In this document: positions 32,319-39,620 of the stretch, piece by piece
Position numbering within the stretch: the stretch's first letter is position 1
Layout: each line of letters opens with the position of its first letter
Origin: a virus
Reading direction: 5' to 3' (one strand)
Length of the DNA stretch: 61,268 nt
IMG/VR virus record: IMGVR_UViG_3300024323_000002
Span: 1-61,268 of that record
The notes under the pieces: generated by a model
What the model saw: the letters and a program-made list of their open reading frames with translations, nothing else
Database searches by the model: none
Told to the model about the DNA's origin: nothing
Made by a program: the position numbers and the translations under genes

Positions 32319-32345
32319 AGATCGGCGGCACTGTGCCGCTAATCT
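32319..32345 (-). promoter_or_regulatory. Leader stem-loop before the 32304 gene
   Basis: AGAT-CG-GCGGCA-CTG-TGCCGC-TA-ATCT, two stems with an internal loop, followed on the minus strand by GGAGGT and ATG. Confidence 0.6.
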
Positions 32346-32667
32346 GGCATGTACGTAGGCGCCACACGTCTCTCACTCGTGTTACGCCTACGCGTTGCCA
32401 GACTGCGACCCTCTCAAGGTCGCAACCCGTGCCATCGCACGACAGCGCGCGGGAAACCCGCCGCTAATGGTGCGTTGCTATTCAATTGTCAAGGAGCGCT
32501 GGCCACACGCGAGAGTGGCCGGTTAGGGGTGCGTGACTTGCGGCTTATCGCCGCGACGAACGTTGCTGCTTACCTCCGAAGCACACAATCAGGTGACTTG
32601 CGAACATGTATCGCAGTGCTTTGCGGCTGTCTAGCGGCATCGGTCGAGAAAACGTCAAGACGCTAGC

Positions 32668-32693
32668 TAGAACGCGTCTAGATGCGTTCTAAC
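32668..32693. promoter_or_regulatory. Two overlapping palindromic operator candidates
   Basis: CTAGA-ACGCG-TCTAG (32668-32682) and CTAGA-TGCGT-TCTAA (32679-32693) share four bases. The only tandem arrangement of this element in the window, as expected for a main control region. Confidence 0.6.
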
Positions 32694-32790
32694 CGCGATG
32701 ATTCCGAGGGTTTAGGCGGCGCAAAGAATCTTCGCGCGTAGTGCCGCGAGTCACGCAAGCACCGCGCGCAAGCCTGGAAAACATAGAATA

Positions 32791-32812
32791 GTTGGTAGCA
32801 CCAACCGTTTTT
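32791..32812 (+). terminator. Intrinsic terminator, plus strand
   Basis: GTTGGT-AGC-ACCAAC followed by CGTTTTT. No plus-strand gene precedes it within several kb, so it may end a small RNA transcribed through the hairpin-rich stretch 32350-32790. Confidence 0.55.
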
Positions 32813-32816
32813 GATA

Positions 32817-32856
32817 TGACCATACGTTGCCATATGTGACCATATGTGACCATATG
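32817..32856. repeat. Four tandem 10-bp repeats (TGACCATATG)
   Basis: Units at 32817, 32827, 32837 and 32847; the last two are identical and the first two differ at 1-2 positions. A 10-bp period puts every copy on the same face of the helix, as for a cooperative DNA-binding protein. It lies just after the terminator. Confidence 0.75.
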
Positions 32857-33093
32857 TTTTGGTGGGTTGAGCGAACGTCCGATCGGCGACCGAAACGCGT
32901 CATATAGCCCAAAACGGGGACATTCGGTCGAGTCTCGATGTCGCCTCGGCAGCGGAATATTCCGCCGCTATCGCATAACGATCGGTTCTAGCGGTATCAA
33001 GTAGCTAAATCCAACTAGGCTGTAACGCCGCCACGTCAGTGCGGCGCGACCTCGGCGCCGAGTGCCTGTTGCTCGCGCTAGGCGTCGCTAGGC

Positions 33094-33140
33094 GGCGCGC
33101 CCTCGACCTCGGCGCGCCCTCGACCTCGGCGCGGTCTCGG
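33094..33140. repeat. Tandem 17-bp repeat
   Basis: GGCGCGCCCTCGACCTC at 33094-33110 and 33111-33127, with a partial third copy. A related GCGACCTCGGCGCC lies upstream at about 33047. Confidence 0.7.
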
Positions 33141-33210
33141 TGGCGCCATAGCGCCGCCTAGGCGGCATGGTCTCGAGACGCACGTCTCGCGAGTCATGCC
33201 ATCCCCTCGG

Positions 33211-33266
33211 CATCCCCTCAGCTCGCGTAGCATCCCCTCAGCTCGCGAAGCGATCAGCTCGCGTGG
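33211..33266. repeat. Tandem 20-bp repeat
   Basis: The unit starting CATCCCCTCAGCTCGCG occurs at 33211-33230 and 33231-33250 with one difference. A partial copy follows at 33251 and a shortened one precedes at 33199. Confidence 0.75.
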
Positions 33267-33333
33267 CTCGTGCGCGTACGCGCGAGGCGGCGGGGCGACC
33301 GGGGTACACTTGGTTGAGCCGGATCCTGTTTTC

Positions 33334-33475
33334 GCGTCGGCCTACAGGTGGCCAGACGCAAGCGCCTAGCGCCTCGTGCAAAGCGCAAGGCAGATGCCCC
33401 CGGCGTCGCGCGCTTCGGCCATCTGCCAGAGCAAAGCGCGTTTCTGTTGACGCCGGGCATGGGCTAGGCCCATGT
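33334..33475 (+). ncRNA. Candidate structured RNA with pseudoknot topology
   Basis: The first element is hairpin GCGTC-GGCC...GGCC-A-GACGC (33334-33359). Then arm A GGCAGATG (33389-33396) pairs with CATCTGCC (33420-33427), while arm B CCCGGCGTC (33399-33407) pairs with GACGCCGGG (33449-33457). The order A-B-A'-B' is a pseudoknot or a two-state switch. Hairpin CATGGGC-TAG-GCCCATG (33459-33475) closes it, 9 nt before ATG 33485. It could be a cis-acting leader or a free RNA. Strand is assigned from the downstream gene. Confidence 0.5.
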
Positions 33476-33484
33476 GTGCATAGC

Positions 33485-33637
33485 ATGGGCAAAGCCGAAT
33501 TGTTCCAGAAGCTAGGCGCTCAGCCGTTCAAAGAGCCGGCGCGACTGCCGGCTAAGTTCGAGCTCACGCTGCCGGAGACAAACAGGCAACTCCGACGCAC
33601 GATGAAGGCTATTCGCCGCCGCAAGAAGCGGCGGTAA
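33485..33637 (+). CDS. Small basic protein, 50 residues
   Basis: It begins MGKAELFQKLGAQPF and ends in a very basic helix (MKAIRRRKKRR), suggesting nucleic-acid binding. Preceded by the structured RNA candidate. Not recognised. Confidence 0.5.
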   Translation: MGKAELFQKLGAQPFKEPARLPAKFELTLPETNRQLRRTMKAIRRRKKRR

Positions 33638-33701
33638 AGACCCCTATACCTTGGATTTAGAAGCTATTTCCCTTCGGATCGGCCTGTTTTACTCTGCCCC
33701 G

Positions 33702-33893
33702 ATGCGATACCGTTTCGACCGCGTGCCGCCAGTGATTGCTGAAGAAGAGCGCATCTACCTGCAGGAGTCGGCGCGTTCTGAGCTCTGGCACCAGACCTAT
33801 AACGCGGCGCTGAACGCCTTTATCGTGCGCGGTGCTGCCGAATGCCACGAGCAGGCAGTCATCGCCGCTAACCTAGCTCACGGAGAGCTATGA
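33702..33893 (+). CDS. Small phage protein, family D copy 1 (63 residues)
   Basis: The core LWHQTYNAALNAFIVRG and end ANLAHGEL match the next gene. ATG 33702 chosen because the upstream part of the ORF lacks similarity. It overlaps the next gene by 4 nt. Function unknown. Confidence 0.6.
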   Translation: MRYRFDRVPPVIAEEERIYLQESARSELWHQTYNAALNAFIVRGAAECHEQAVIAANLAHGEL

Positions 33894-34093
33894 AATACCA
33901 GATCGACGTGCCGGCTCCCGAGAGCGGAGGCAACATGACCGCGTACCTGCGCGAGAACGAGCGCATAAACCGCTGGCACCAGACCTACAACGCCGCAGTG
34001 ACAGGCGTCTTCGCGCGTGGCAGTGAAGATAGTGTTGCAGCGATACATCTGCTGGCAGTCACCCTCGCGAGCCTAGCTCATGGGCCGCTATGA
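33890..34093 (+). CDS. Small phage protein, family D copy 2 (67 residues)
   Basis: RWHQTYNAAVTGVFARG and LASLAHGPL correspond to the previous gene, so the two are tandem duplicates of a common small phage family. Function unknown. Confidence 0.6.
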   Translation: MKYQIDVPAPESGGNMTAYLRENERINRWHQTYNAAVTGVFARGSEDSVAAIHLLAVTLASLAHGPL

Positions 34094-34313
34094 CCCTGGC
34101 ATCGTGAGTGCGCTGCTCGACCTCATCGAGGCGGGTGGCACGCATGCAATCTGGGATCAGCCCGAGATCGACGCCCTGGCTGACGAGCTGCGCGCGGGCG
34201 AGCACAAGCCAGACGCCGTCGACAAGTTGCTCGCCGAGCTCGAGGACCAGCCCTACGCTGATCTGTCGTATGCGCTCAGAGACCTAATCAAGGCGGTAAG
34301 GGACTCAAGATGA
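34080..34313 (+). CDS. Small acidic helical protein, 77 residues
   Basis: Overlaps its neighbours by 14 and 4 nt. Helical, acidic (ALLDLIEAGGTHAIW; KLLAELEDQPY). Not recognised. Confidence 0.55.
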   Translation: MGRYDPGIVSALLDLIEAGGTHAIWDQPEIDALADELRAGEHKPDAVDKLLAELEDQPYADLSYALRDLIKAVRDSR

Positions 34314-34516
34314 CATCTGTCTTACGAGTGTGCTTCATTCATAAGTACGACGAGACCTGGCACCTCAAGTTCCACGAGGTCTACGAGCACAGCGTCACCA
34401 TCGACGAGGTAAACGAGAAGTTCTACTCGCTGGCCGAAGCGCGTAAGGCCCTCGTCGGGCTCAAGCCAGACGTCGTGAAGCTGATCGAGCAGGATGCAGG
34501 GGAGCTATGGGGCTGA
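34310..34516 (+). CDS. Small hypothetical protein, 68 residues
   Basis: Beta-beta-alpha composition (SVLRVCFIHKYDETW; LAEARKALVGLKPD). Coupled to the upstream gene by ATGA; 3' end overlaps the converging 34505 gene by 12 nt. Not recognised. Confidence 0.5.
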   Translation: MTSVLRVCFIHKYDETWHLKFHEVYEHSVTIDEVNEKFYSLAEARKALVGLKPDVVKLIEQDAGELWG

Positions 34517-34774
34517 CCGCGCAGCCTCGAGCGCCGCTTTGTCCGCTCTAGCGAGCTCCAAAGCCTCATCGGCCCCCGAGACATGCTGAGACAGCGACTG
34601 CGAGAGAACGTCGGCCAGAAGGGCACGCACGAGCTGTTCTGTGGGCAGGGTAGACGTCACAGCGCCTCGCAGCTGCTTCGTATGCACGATGAATGTAACG
34701 CCGAGGTCCGTGCCCTCGAGCAACCGATCGGTCAAATGCTTGAGCACGAGCGCGAGCTTGCCGGCGTCACTCAT
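34505..34774 (-). CDS. Small hypothetical protein, family A copy 3 (89 residues)
   Basis: LGVTFIVHTKQLRGAVT, then STLPTEQLVRALLADVL, repeats the strand-then-helix plan of the 20556 and 27370 products. It overlaps the next gene's stop by 8 nt. Function unknown. Confidence 0.55.
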   Translation of the reverse strand: MSDAGKLALVLKHLTDRLLEGTDLGVTFIVHTKQLRGAVTSTLPTEQLVRALLADVLSQSLSQHVSGADEALELARADKAALEAARSAP

Positions 34775-35144
34775 CGCCCGACCCCAGCAGCAGAGTCATG
34801 TCTCGTGGCAGCGCCGGGTTAGCTAAGGCACGTTTGATCGCCGCCCACACGCGCTTGTGCCCGTCGATGGCCTCCTCAATGGTCGAGTAGCGCACCATGT
34901 AGCCCTCTGCCCATGGGTGCTCGCTCTTTCTGTCGAAAACCATCGTCTCGAAAATGAGGGGCGGACCTCGGCGGCTGTACTGATGGTTGAGGCAGAGCCA
35001 GACGGTCGAGCAGAAGATCCCGTCCTTCTCGTCAGCCATCACCCGGCGCATGTCCTGGTAGCCAGGCGACCGCATGAGTGCCAACCACTCGTCGCTCGTC
35101 AGCGGCTTGCCGTTTCGGTCGTAGTACATGCCGAAGTCGTCCAT
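34767..35144 (-). CDS. Small phage protein, family B copy 2 (125 residues)
   Basis: YYDRNGKPLTSDEW, FCSTVWLCLNHQYS, PPLIFETMVF and RYSTIEEAIDGH are the hallmark segments of a widespread phage accessory family. The 24300-24662 gene is a more divergent copy. Function unknown. Confidence 0.7.
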   Translation of the reverse strand: MDDFGMYYDRNGKPLTSDEWLALMRSPGYQDMRRVMADEKDGIFCSTVWLCLNHQYSRRGPPLIFETMVFDRKSEHPWAEGYMVRYSTIEEAIDGHKRVWAAIKRALANPALPRDMTLLLGSGDE

Positions 35145-35166
35145 GCCCCTATGCTACCCTACTCTG

Positions 35167-35400
35167 GTGCGCGACGACACTATCACGGCCAATTTGCGGG
35201 CCATTTCAGAGCAAATCAACGCGGCCATAAGGCATTTCGAAGACGACGACGGCAACGCCTATGCAAGGTATGTCGCATCGGTCTGCGCTTTACTCGTCTC
35301 GACCCTGCCCAGCGTCACTAGATACGATCTCTATGAGATGATGGACCTAGGCGTTGCGATAGCTAGGGAAATGCCAAAAGACAATCAGCTCGTGTGCTAA
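35167..35400 (+). CDS. Hypothetical protein, 77 residues
   Basis: GTG 35167 is preferred because the earlier part of the ORF is antisense to 34767-35144. Mostly helical. It ends just before the palindrome and terminase operon. Not recognised. Confidence 0.5.
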   Translation: MRDDTITANLRAISEQINAAIRHFEDDDGNAYARYVASVCALLVSTLPSVTRYDLYEMMDLGVAIAREMPKDNQLVC

Positions 35401-35408
35401 TCTTCTAG

Positions 35409-35423
35409 CTAGATGGCTTCTAA
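35409..35423. promoter_or_regulatory. Palindromic operator candidate over the terminase operon start
   Basis: CTAGA-TGGCT-TCTAA covers ATG 35413. A possible extended -10 (TG-C-TAATCT, 35395-35403) places the transcript start at about 35410. It would put the late genes under the same control as parA and the fibre cassette. Confidence 0.5.
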
Positions 35424-35913
35424 CAAGCTAGCGCTGTTGAAAGGCGGCAAGGGGATCTTGCCTCCTACCCCGAGGCAGATCGATTCGCTGCGGCTGCACC
35501 TCAAGAACGCGCTCTTTATCGAGATGGCGGCGGTTTTGAGCCAGATCAGCCCCAACGACTTGCTCGAGTGGTTCCGCCGCGCCCTCGCTGGCGACCCGGA
35601 CTTCACGCCGGTCTTAGACATGTACCTTGAGGAGACGGCTCTGCTCGCGAAGGCAGTCATGGCGCCGATCTTCAAGAAGGCCTTCGAAGACAAAGACATG
35701 GAGGCGCTCAAATTCATCTACAACAACCGGATCAAGCGCCACGAGTCACGATTCCTCGACAAACTCGAGCGGCAGGAAGACGAGCGTGCGGCGGCCCTGG
35801 CCGAAGGCGCTCACGGCTTCGCTCTGACGGCAGAGCAGGTCACGGAGGCGGAGAAACGGCAGTTGTCTCGTCGTCCGGGTGATCCACTGCTTCCCAAAGA
35901 CCGTCTCTCTTAG
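35413..35913 (+). CDS. Terminase small subunit candidate, 166 residues
   Basis: A helical protein at the head of the morphogenesis operon, of the right size and place for the DNA-recognising small terminase. No clear helix-turn-helix could be read, and the large subunit lies 4.2 kb downstream, so the name is positional. No ribosome site; the start lies in a palindrome. Confidence 0.45.
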   Translation: MASNKLALLKGGKGILPPTPRQIDSLRLHLKNALFIEMAAVLSQISPNDLLEWFRRALAGDPDFTPVLDMYLEETALLAKAVMAPIFKKAFEDKDMEALKFIYNNRIKRHESRFLDKLERQEDERAAALAEGAHGFALTAEQVTEAEKRQLSRRPGDPLLPKDRLS

Positions 35914-36058
35914 TCTTTGAGCAATGAATCGCATTCATCATGCAGCTTACGTCCCAGCCCTTCTCTGACAGGCCGGGGCCGCCGTAGCGAGTGCTCGATG
36001 TCTTGCCGCAAGCTCCACATACCCAGATGCAGTCGGGTAGCGCTTTAGAATCAGCCAT
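35840..36058 (-). CDS. Small cysteine-rich phage protein, 72 residues
   Basis: CIWVCGACGKTSSTRYGG and WDVSCMMNAIHC follow a common phage zinc-protein pattern. The 3' end overlaps the plus-strand gene by 74 nt. The only minus-strand gene inside the late region. Confidence 0.55.
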   Translation of the reverse strand: MADSKALPDCIWVCGACGKTSSTRYGGPGLSEKGWDVSCMMNAIHCSKTKRDGLWEAVDHPDDETTAVSPPP

Positions 36059-36074
36059 ACCCGCAAACTAACAA

Positions 36075-36560
36075 ATGCCAAAAGACACATCAACAGCCAC
36101 GCCCATTGAGGCGGGGAAAGTTTTCTCACATCCAGGCGTACCCGTGTTCGTGCTCGTGCCAGTCAACGAGAAGGACGCCGAAGCTTGTAAGCAAGCGCTA
36201 GCCGACGCGCACTTCAGCTTTATGGAAACGCCGCCAGAAGTGGTGAGCGAGATCAAGCCGCTTCTCCTGCGCCAGGACTCGATCATCTATGTCGTGCACC
36301 CGACTCGGGTGAGACGGCCAAACAAGGCTGGACGCTACGAGTTCCTCACCGAGCCGCATATCTCGGCGCCCTTCGACATGGCGTCCCTCGTGCAAGGCAA
36401 AAGCCGTGTGCAGCTCGACCTCAACGCGATTACCGGCGAACTCAGCAAAAGATGCAAGAACGACCCAAACGATCGAGGCGGAAGGTTCTTCCGAGCGCAG
36501 CTGTCGAGCATCGACAAGAAGGCGCCGAACGAGGCGATGATACGCCTGACAGATCTCTGA
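36075..36560 (+). CDS. Hypothetical protein, 161 residues
   Basis: Mixed alpha/beta; VPVFVLVPVNEKDAEACK and DSIIYVVHPTRVRR are its strand regions. Late-operon position suggests a minor virion or assembly protein. Not recognised. Confidence 0.55.
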   Translation: MPKDTSTATPIEAGKVFSHPGVPVFVLVPVNEKDAEACKQALADAHFSFMETPPEVVSEIKPLLLRQDSIIYVVHPTRVRRPNKAGRYEFLTEPHISAPFDMASLVQGKSRVQLDLNAITGELSKRCKNDPNDRGGRFFRAQLSSIDKKAPNEAMIRLTDL

Positions 36561-36586
36561 ACGAGTACCGGCGTCTGCGCCGACTC

Positions 36587-36721
36587 ATGATCACGCTCCT
36601 AACAGAAGAGCTCAGCCGGCGCCCGGCAGTCGTCTCACTGGTTGACTGCAGACACTCATTGGCCCTCGCTAAGGAACTCTTAGAGCTAGAGCAGTCAGAG
36701 TTGTTAGACGCCGTGTTATAA
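36587..36721 (+). CDS. Small hypothetical protein, 44 residues, start uncertain
   Basis: ATG 36587 is the first reasonable start after the upstream gene. A helix rich in Leu/Glu (LALAKELLELEQSELL) dominates. The frame is open further upstream. Weak ribosome site. Confidence 0.4.
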   Translation: MITLLTEELSRRPAVVSLVDCRHSLALAKELLELEQSELLDAVL

Positions 36722-36722
36722 T
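36714..36722 (+). promoter_or_regulatory. Extended -10 promoter before 36728
   Basis: TG-T-TATAAT, a consensus extended -10, ends 5 bp before the GTG at 36728. The transcript would start at or next to that codon, implying a leaderless message, or the real start is further in. Confidence 0.5.
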
Positions 36723-36727
36723 ACAGC

Positions 36728-38605
36728 GTGGCGCTACCTACGCGGCTATTCAACGGCGGCATCAAAGTCTATCAGGATCCACCTTGGGCTCCTGGTGCCT
36801 TCTCTACGCCGTTGCCGCCCTCGCCGACTGCTGGCTTCTCGCTGCACATCGACCCGGACACGGGCAAGATGACGGCCTCCGGGCCGCAGGGCGTGCAAAC
36901 GAGCGCAGGTCCGAGAGAGTGGGACGTGTCCTCGGATACGAGCCACTATACAGAGCCGGTCTATGATCTAAAGACGCTGATGGACTTCAGCCGCTATAAG
37001 GAGGGCACTCCTGAAGAGCGTCTGGCAGCTTGGCGCAAGGACATCGACGCCTACGTCAAGTCAAAGAAAGAAGACCTCCATGCGCGTCTGTTCACGGCCA
37101 GCGACGACCTAGCCCGCCTCAAGCCTATCTACGAGCAGCAGGCGGCGATGAATGCCGAGGATCATAAGAATTATGATGCCTTCATCAAGTCGACGATAGC
37201 TGCGCGGCTGAATGCGGCGCACGGCGACCCCACGCTGATGTCGGGGGCAGACCCCGCGAGCGTGATGAAGGAGTTCCCGTTTGACTCGTGGGCGCGTGTG
37301 CCTGACGCAAGCCTCGCTCGGCTGGGACAGGACATTGCCACCACCCAGACGAACTTCGATACTTGGTTCAAGACATACAAAGATGACGAGGGGGCTATCG
37401 ATGACGGTCTGTATGACATCGTCGATAACTATACTTCCGAGCTCGGCACTTATCGCGAATGGGAAAAGAAGTACACTGGCGCCCAGAGCGGCAACTCGAT
37501 CGCCGAGCAGAACTACAAGAAGGATGTCGAGAAGTACACTCAGCTCGCTGGTGAATGGCAGAAGTACGCGGACGCAGACGCACAATGGAAAGCACAAAAG
37601 GCCCAGTTAGATGCCGATATTGCGGCGGGGAAATTCAGGGTTCAGAACGCCTGGAAGGCGATTCTGTCTGGCAAGCTGACTCCGGCGCAGCAACAGCAGC
37701 TGATGGCCCAGCTCGAGGCCGGCGAGTACAACCCAAACATCGGCGTGCCAGATCTACCGCCCCCACCGGTGGCGCCAATCGAGCCGATGCCGAAGGAACC
37801 GCCGGTACCACCGGCGCAGGCGGACCTACCGCCGCTGAGCATCGATCCAAGCGTGGCAGCCGCGCTGGGCATACCAGCGACGCACGCGGGTGGCACACCG
37901 ACTGCGATCAGTGCGGCTACAGCAATAACCCCCGTGGCCGGCGCAGTCGCCCCACCCCCGGCAGCTTCGGCGACGCCATGGTCAGCTCCGACCTCGACGG
38001 TAGCGACACCTCCAGCGACATCTTCGACCGGAGCGAGCGGGTCTACGCCACCAGCGGCGACTGGCTCGACGCAGACGACTCCGACTGGCTCGACCCCCGC
38101 ACCGACGCCCCAGACGACGACGCCACCGGCCCCACTCGCTAAGAGCGAGGTGCCGCCGCCAGCGGCTGCGCCGAGTGAGACGGCTACGCCCCCAGCTGCC
38201 GACCCAAACGCAACGCCCCCAGCAGAAGAGACGCCACCGCCCGCAGGCACAGGCTCCGAGTCGACTGGAACTGCCGATGCGAAGCCCAAGGCACCCACGC
38301 AGCAGGAGATAGGGTCAGGGGTCAACACGAACCCGCAAGGCTCGACGACGCAGACGCTCGATCAAGCCACGCCGGGCCAGGCCCCCGCCGCGCCGCAAAC
38401 GACTCCCTCGGCTCTCTCGAGCCTCACGTCGGGCGCGGCCATCGAGAGCCAGACGCAAGACACTGGGCAGACGGATGGGACCGCCGGCCAAGATAAAACG
38501 ACCGACGACAAGAAACCACAGACAACTCCGGCAACGATCTTAGCGCCGTTCGAAAAGCAGAAGGACATCGATAAGACGCCAGACCAACAGGACGCTTGGG
38601 CATGA
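36728..38605 (+). CDS. Virion-associated protein with long P/T/A-rich tail, 625 residues
   Basis: The first 350 residues are helical and charged (AAWRKDIDAYVKSKKEDL; NYKKDVEKYTQLAGEW), compatible with a coiled-coil core or ejection protein. Residues 350-625 are low-complexity proline, threonine, alanine and serine. It lies upstream of terminase with other possible internal proteins. Role inferred. Confidence 0.5.
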   Translation: MALPTRLFNGGIKVYQDPPWAPGAFSTPLPPSPTAGFSLHIDPDTGKMTASGPQGVQTSAGPREWDVSSDTSHYTEPVYDLKTLMDFSRYKEGTPEERLAAWRKDIDAYVKSKKEDLHARLFTASDDLARLKPIYEQQAAMNAEDHKNYDAFIKSTIAARLNAAHGDPTLMSGADPASVMKEFPFDSWARVPDASLARLGQDIATTQTNFDTWFKTYKDDEGAIDDGLYDIVDNYTSELGTYREWEKKYTGAQSGNSIAEQNYKKDVEKYTQLAGEWQKYADADAQWKAQKAQLDADIAAGKFRVQNAWKAILSGKLTPAQQQQLMAQLEAGEYNPNIGVPDLPPPPVAPIEPMPKEPPVPPAQADLPPLSIDPSVAAALGIPATHAGGTPTAISAATAITPVAGAVAPPPAASATPWSAPTSTVATPPATSSTGASGSTPPAATGSTQTTPTGSTPAPTPQTTTPPAPLAKSEVPPPAAAPSETATPPAADPNATPPAEETPPPAGTGSESTGTADAKPKAPTQQEIGSGVNTNPQGSTTQTLDQATPGQAPAAPQTTPSALSSLTSGAAIESQTQDTGQTDGTAGQDKTTDDKKPQTTPATILAPFEKQKDIDKTPDQQDAWA

Positions 38606-39456
38606 GTGCATTAGATGACCTATTAGAAGGTGTGAAGCGTAAGGCGAGTCTCGGTGACTTCGGCGAGAGCGCAGCTGACTATCTCGGCGGCGATAAGAAC
38701 ACCTTCGGCCGCAAAGACGCGTTCGACGGCACGCCAGCCCATTACGTCGACAGCGACAAAGAAGGCAACACCTACGCCGGCAAGACAGTTGGTCAGTCAG
38801 CCTCGCGCGATCCCTATGAGGAGGCGAAGAAAGACTCCCCAGTCGCCACGGGCATAGGCGACATGCTCGGCAGCGCCGTAGCTGAGATCCCGGCCTTTGC
38901 CGCTACACAAGGCATGTCAGTGCCAGCGCGGCTCATGCGCAACTTCGCCGTGCCAGCCGTCGAGCACTTTATCAGCGACGAGCAAGGCACGCTCGGCGAC
39001 AAGTTCAAGGGCACGGCTAACTGGATCAAAGAGCACCCTGGCCAGCAAGCCATAAACACGCTCCTGCCCGAGGCCCTGCCGCACGTGATCAAGGGCATCA
39101 AGGCGAACGTCGGCAAGCTGTTGGGGCGTACGCCCGGCGAAGCTCCAACCGGTGGCGCGAAGATGGACCCCGGCGAGATGGACGACATCATGCGAGACAT
39201 TGCCGAATATGAAGCCACGCACGGTGAGCAGACGACTCCCGAGGCGAAGGCGAAACTCGTGCGCGCGATCATGCAGCGACGGCGCCCAGACCTCGTTCCG
39301 GTCGGCGAGCCGCTGTCAAAAGAGGCACCCGCTAACACTAACGCAACTACCGTTGTAAATGACAACGCGCAGGTGCGAGGGAAGCCACGCTTTCGTGGTC
39401 GCGTCGAGCCATCGGCCGACGAAGACAAGAACCTTCTCGACGAGGACGACCAATGA
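38602..39456 (+). CDS. Virion-associated hypothetical protein, 284 residues
   Basis: ATG 38602 overlaps the previous stop (ATGA). Contains an amphipathic/hydrophobic stretch (SAVAEIPAFAATQGM) and a disordered, acidic end. Possibly an internal virion protein. Not recognised. Confidence 0.5.
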   Translation: MSALDDLLEGVKRKASLGDFGESAADYLGGDKNTFGRKDAFDGTPAHYVDSDKEGNTYAGKTVGQSASRDPYEEAKKDSPVATGIGDMLGSAVAEIPAFAATQGMSVPARLMRNFAVPAVEHFISDEQGTLGDKFKGTANWIKEHPGQQAINTLLPEALPHVIKGIKANVGKLLGRTPGEAPTGGAKMDPGEMDDIMRDIAEYEATHGEQTTPEAKAKLVRAIMQRRRPDLVPVGEPLSKEAPANTNATTVVNDNAQVRGKPRFRGRVEPSADEDKNLLDEDDQ

Positions 39457-39620
39457 TCCGCCCTGACCTGATGAAGCTGCTGATGGAGGCGCTGCAGCTC
39501 GGCCCTGGCAAGAAGTCCACGCCCGAGCAGCGCCGTGAATACGAGCTCGAGATCGGGCCTGTAGAAGTCGAACGCAAAGACGACGACGAAGACGACGACA
39601 ACAAGGACCTAATTTCCTGA
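39453..39620 (+). CDS. Small acidic protein, 55 residues
   Basis: The ORF runs from ATG 39453, overlapping the previous stop, to TGA 39620, which overlaps the next ATG. Helical start (LMKLLMEALQLGPG) and an aspartate-rich end (KDDDEDDDNKD). Coupling on both sides supports it. Confidence 0.6.
   Translation: MIRPDLMKLLMEALQLGPGKKSTPEQRREYELEIGPVEVERKDDDEDDDNKDLIS

Larger units (their letters stand above)
32305..33484. other. Long non-coding region, structured and repeat-rich
   Basis: No credible gene in 1,180 bp. It holds, in order: a leader stem-loop; further hairpins at 32354-32392 (CGTAGGCG/CGCCTACG with inner ACACG/CGTGT), 32404-32424, 32449-32461 and 32501-32520; two overlapping palindromes (32668-32693); a plus-strand terminator (32791-32812); four 10-bp repeats; a 14-bp palindrome (32952-32965); 17-bp and 20-bp tandem repeats; a hairpin at 33164-33200; and a structured RNA candidate. 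It probably drives the minus-strand small genes and the plus-strand run. Confidence 0.7.

Noticed and set aside
33094-33266. CRISPR array
   Set aside because: Repeats are directly adjacent, without spacers, in only two or three copies, and no cas genes are present.
37642-38328. Minus-strand Gly/Val/Ala-rich ORF of 228 codons
   Set aside because: Antisense of the Pro/Ala/Thr-rich tail of the 36728 gene; low complexity only.
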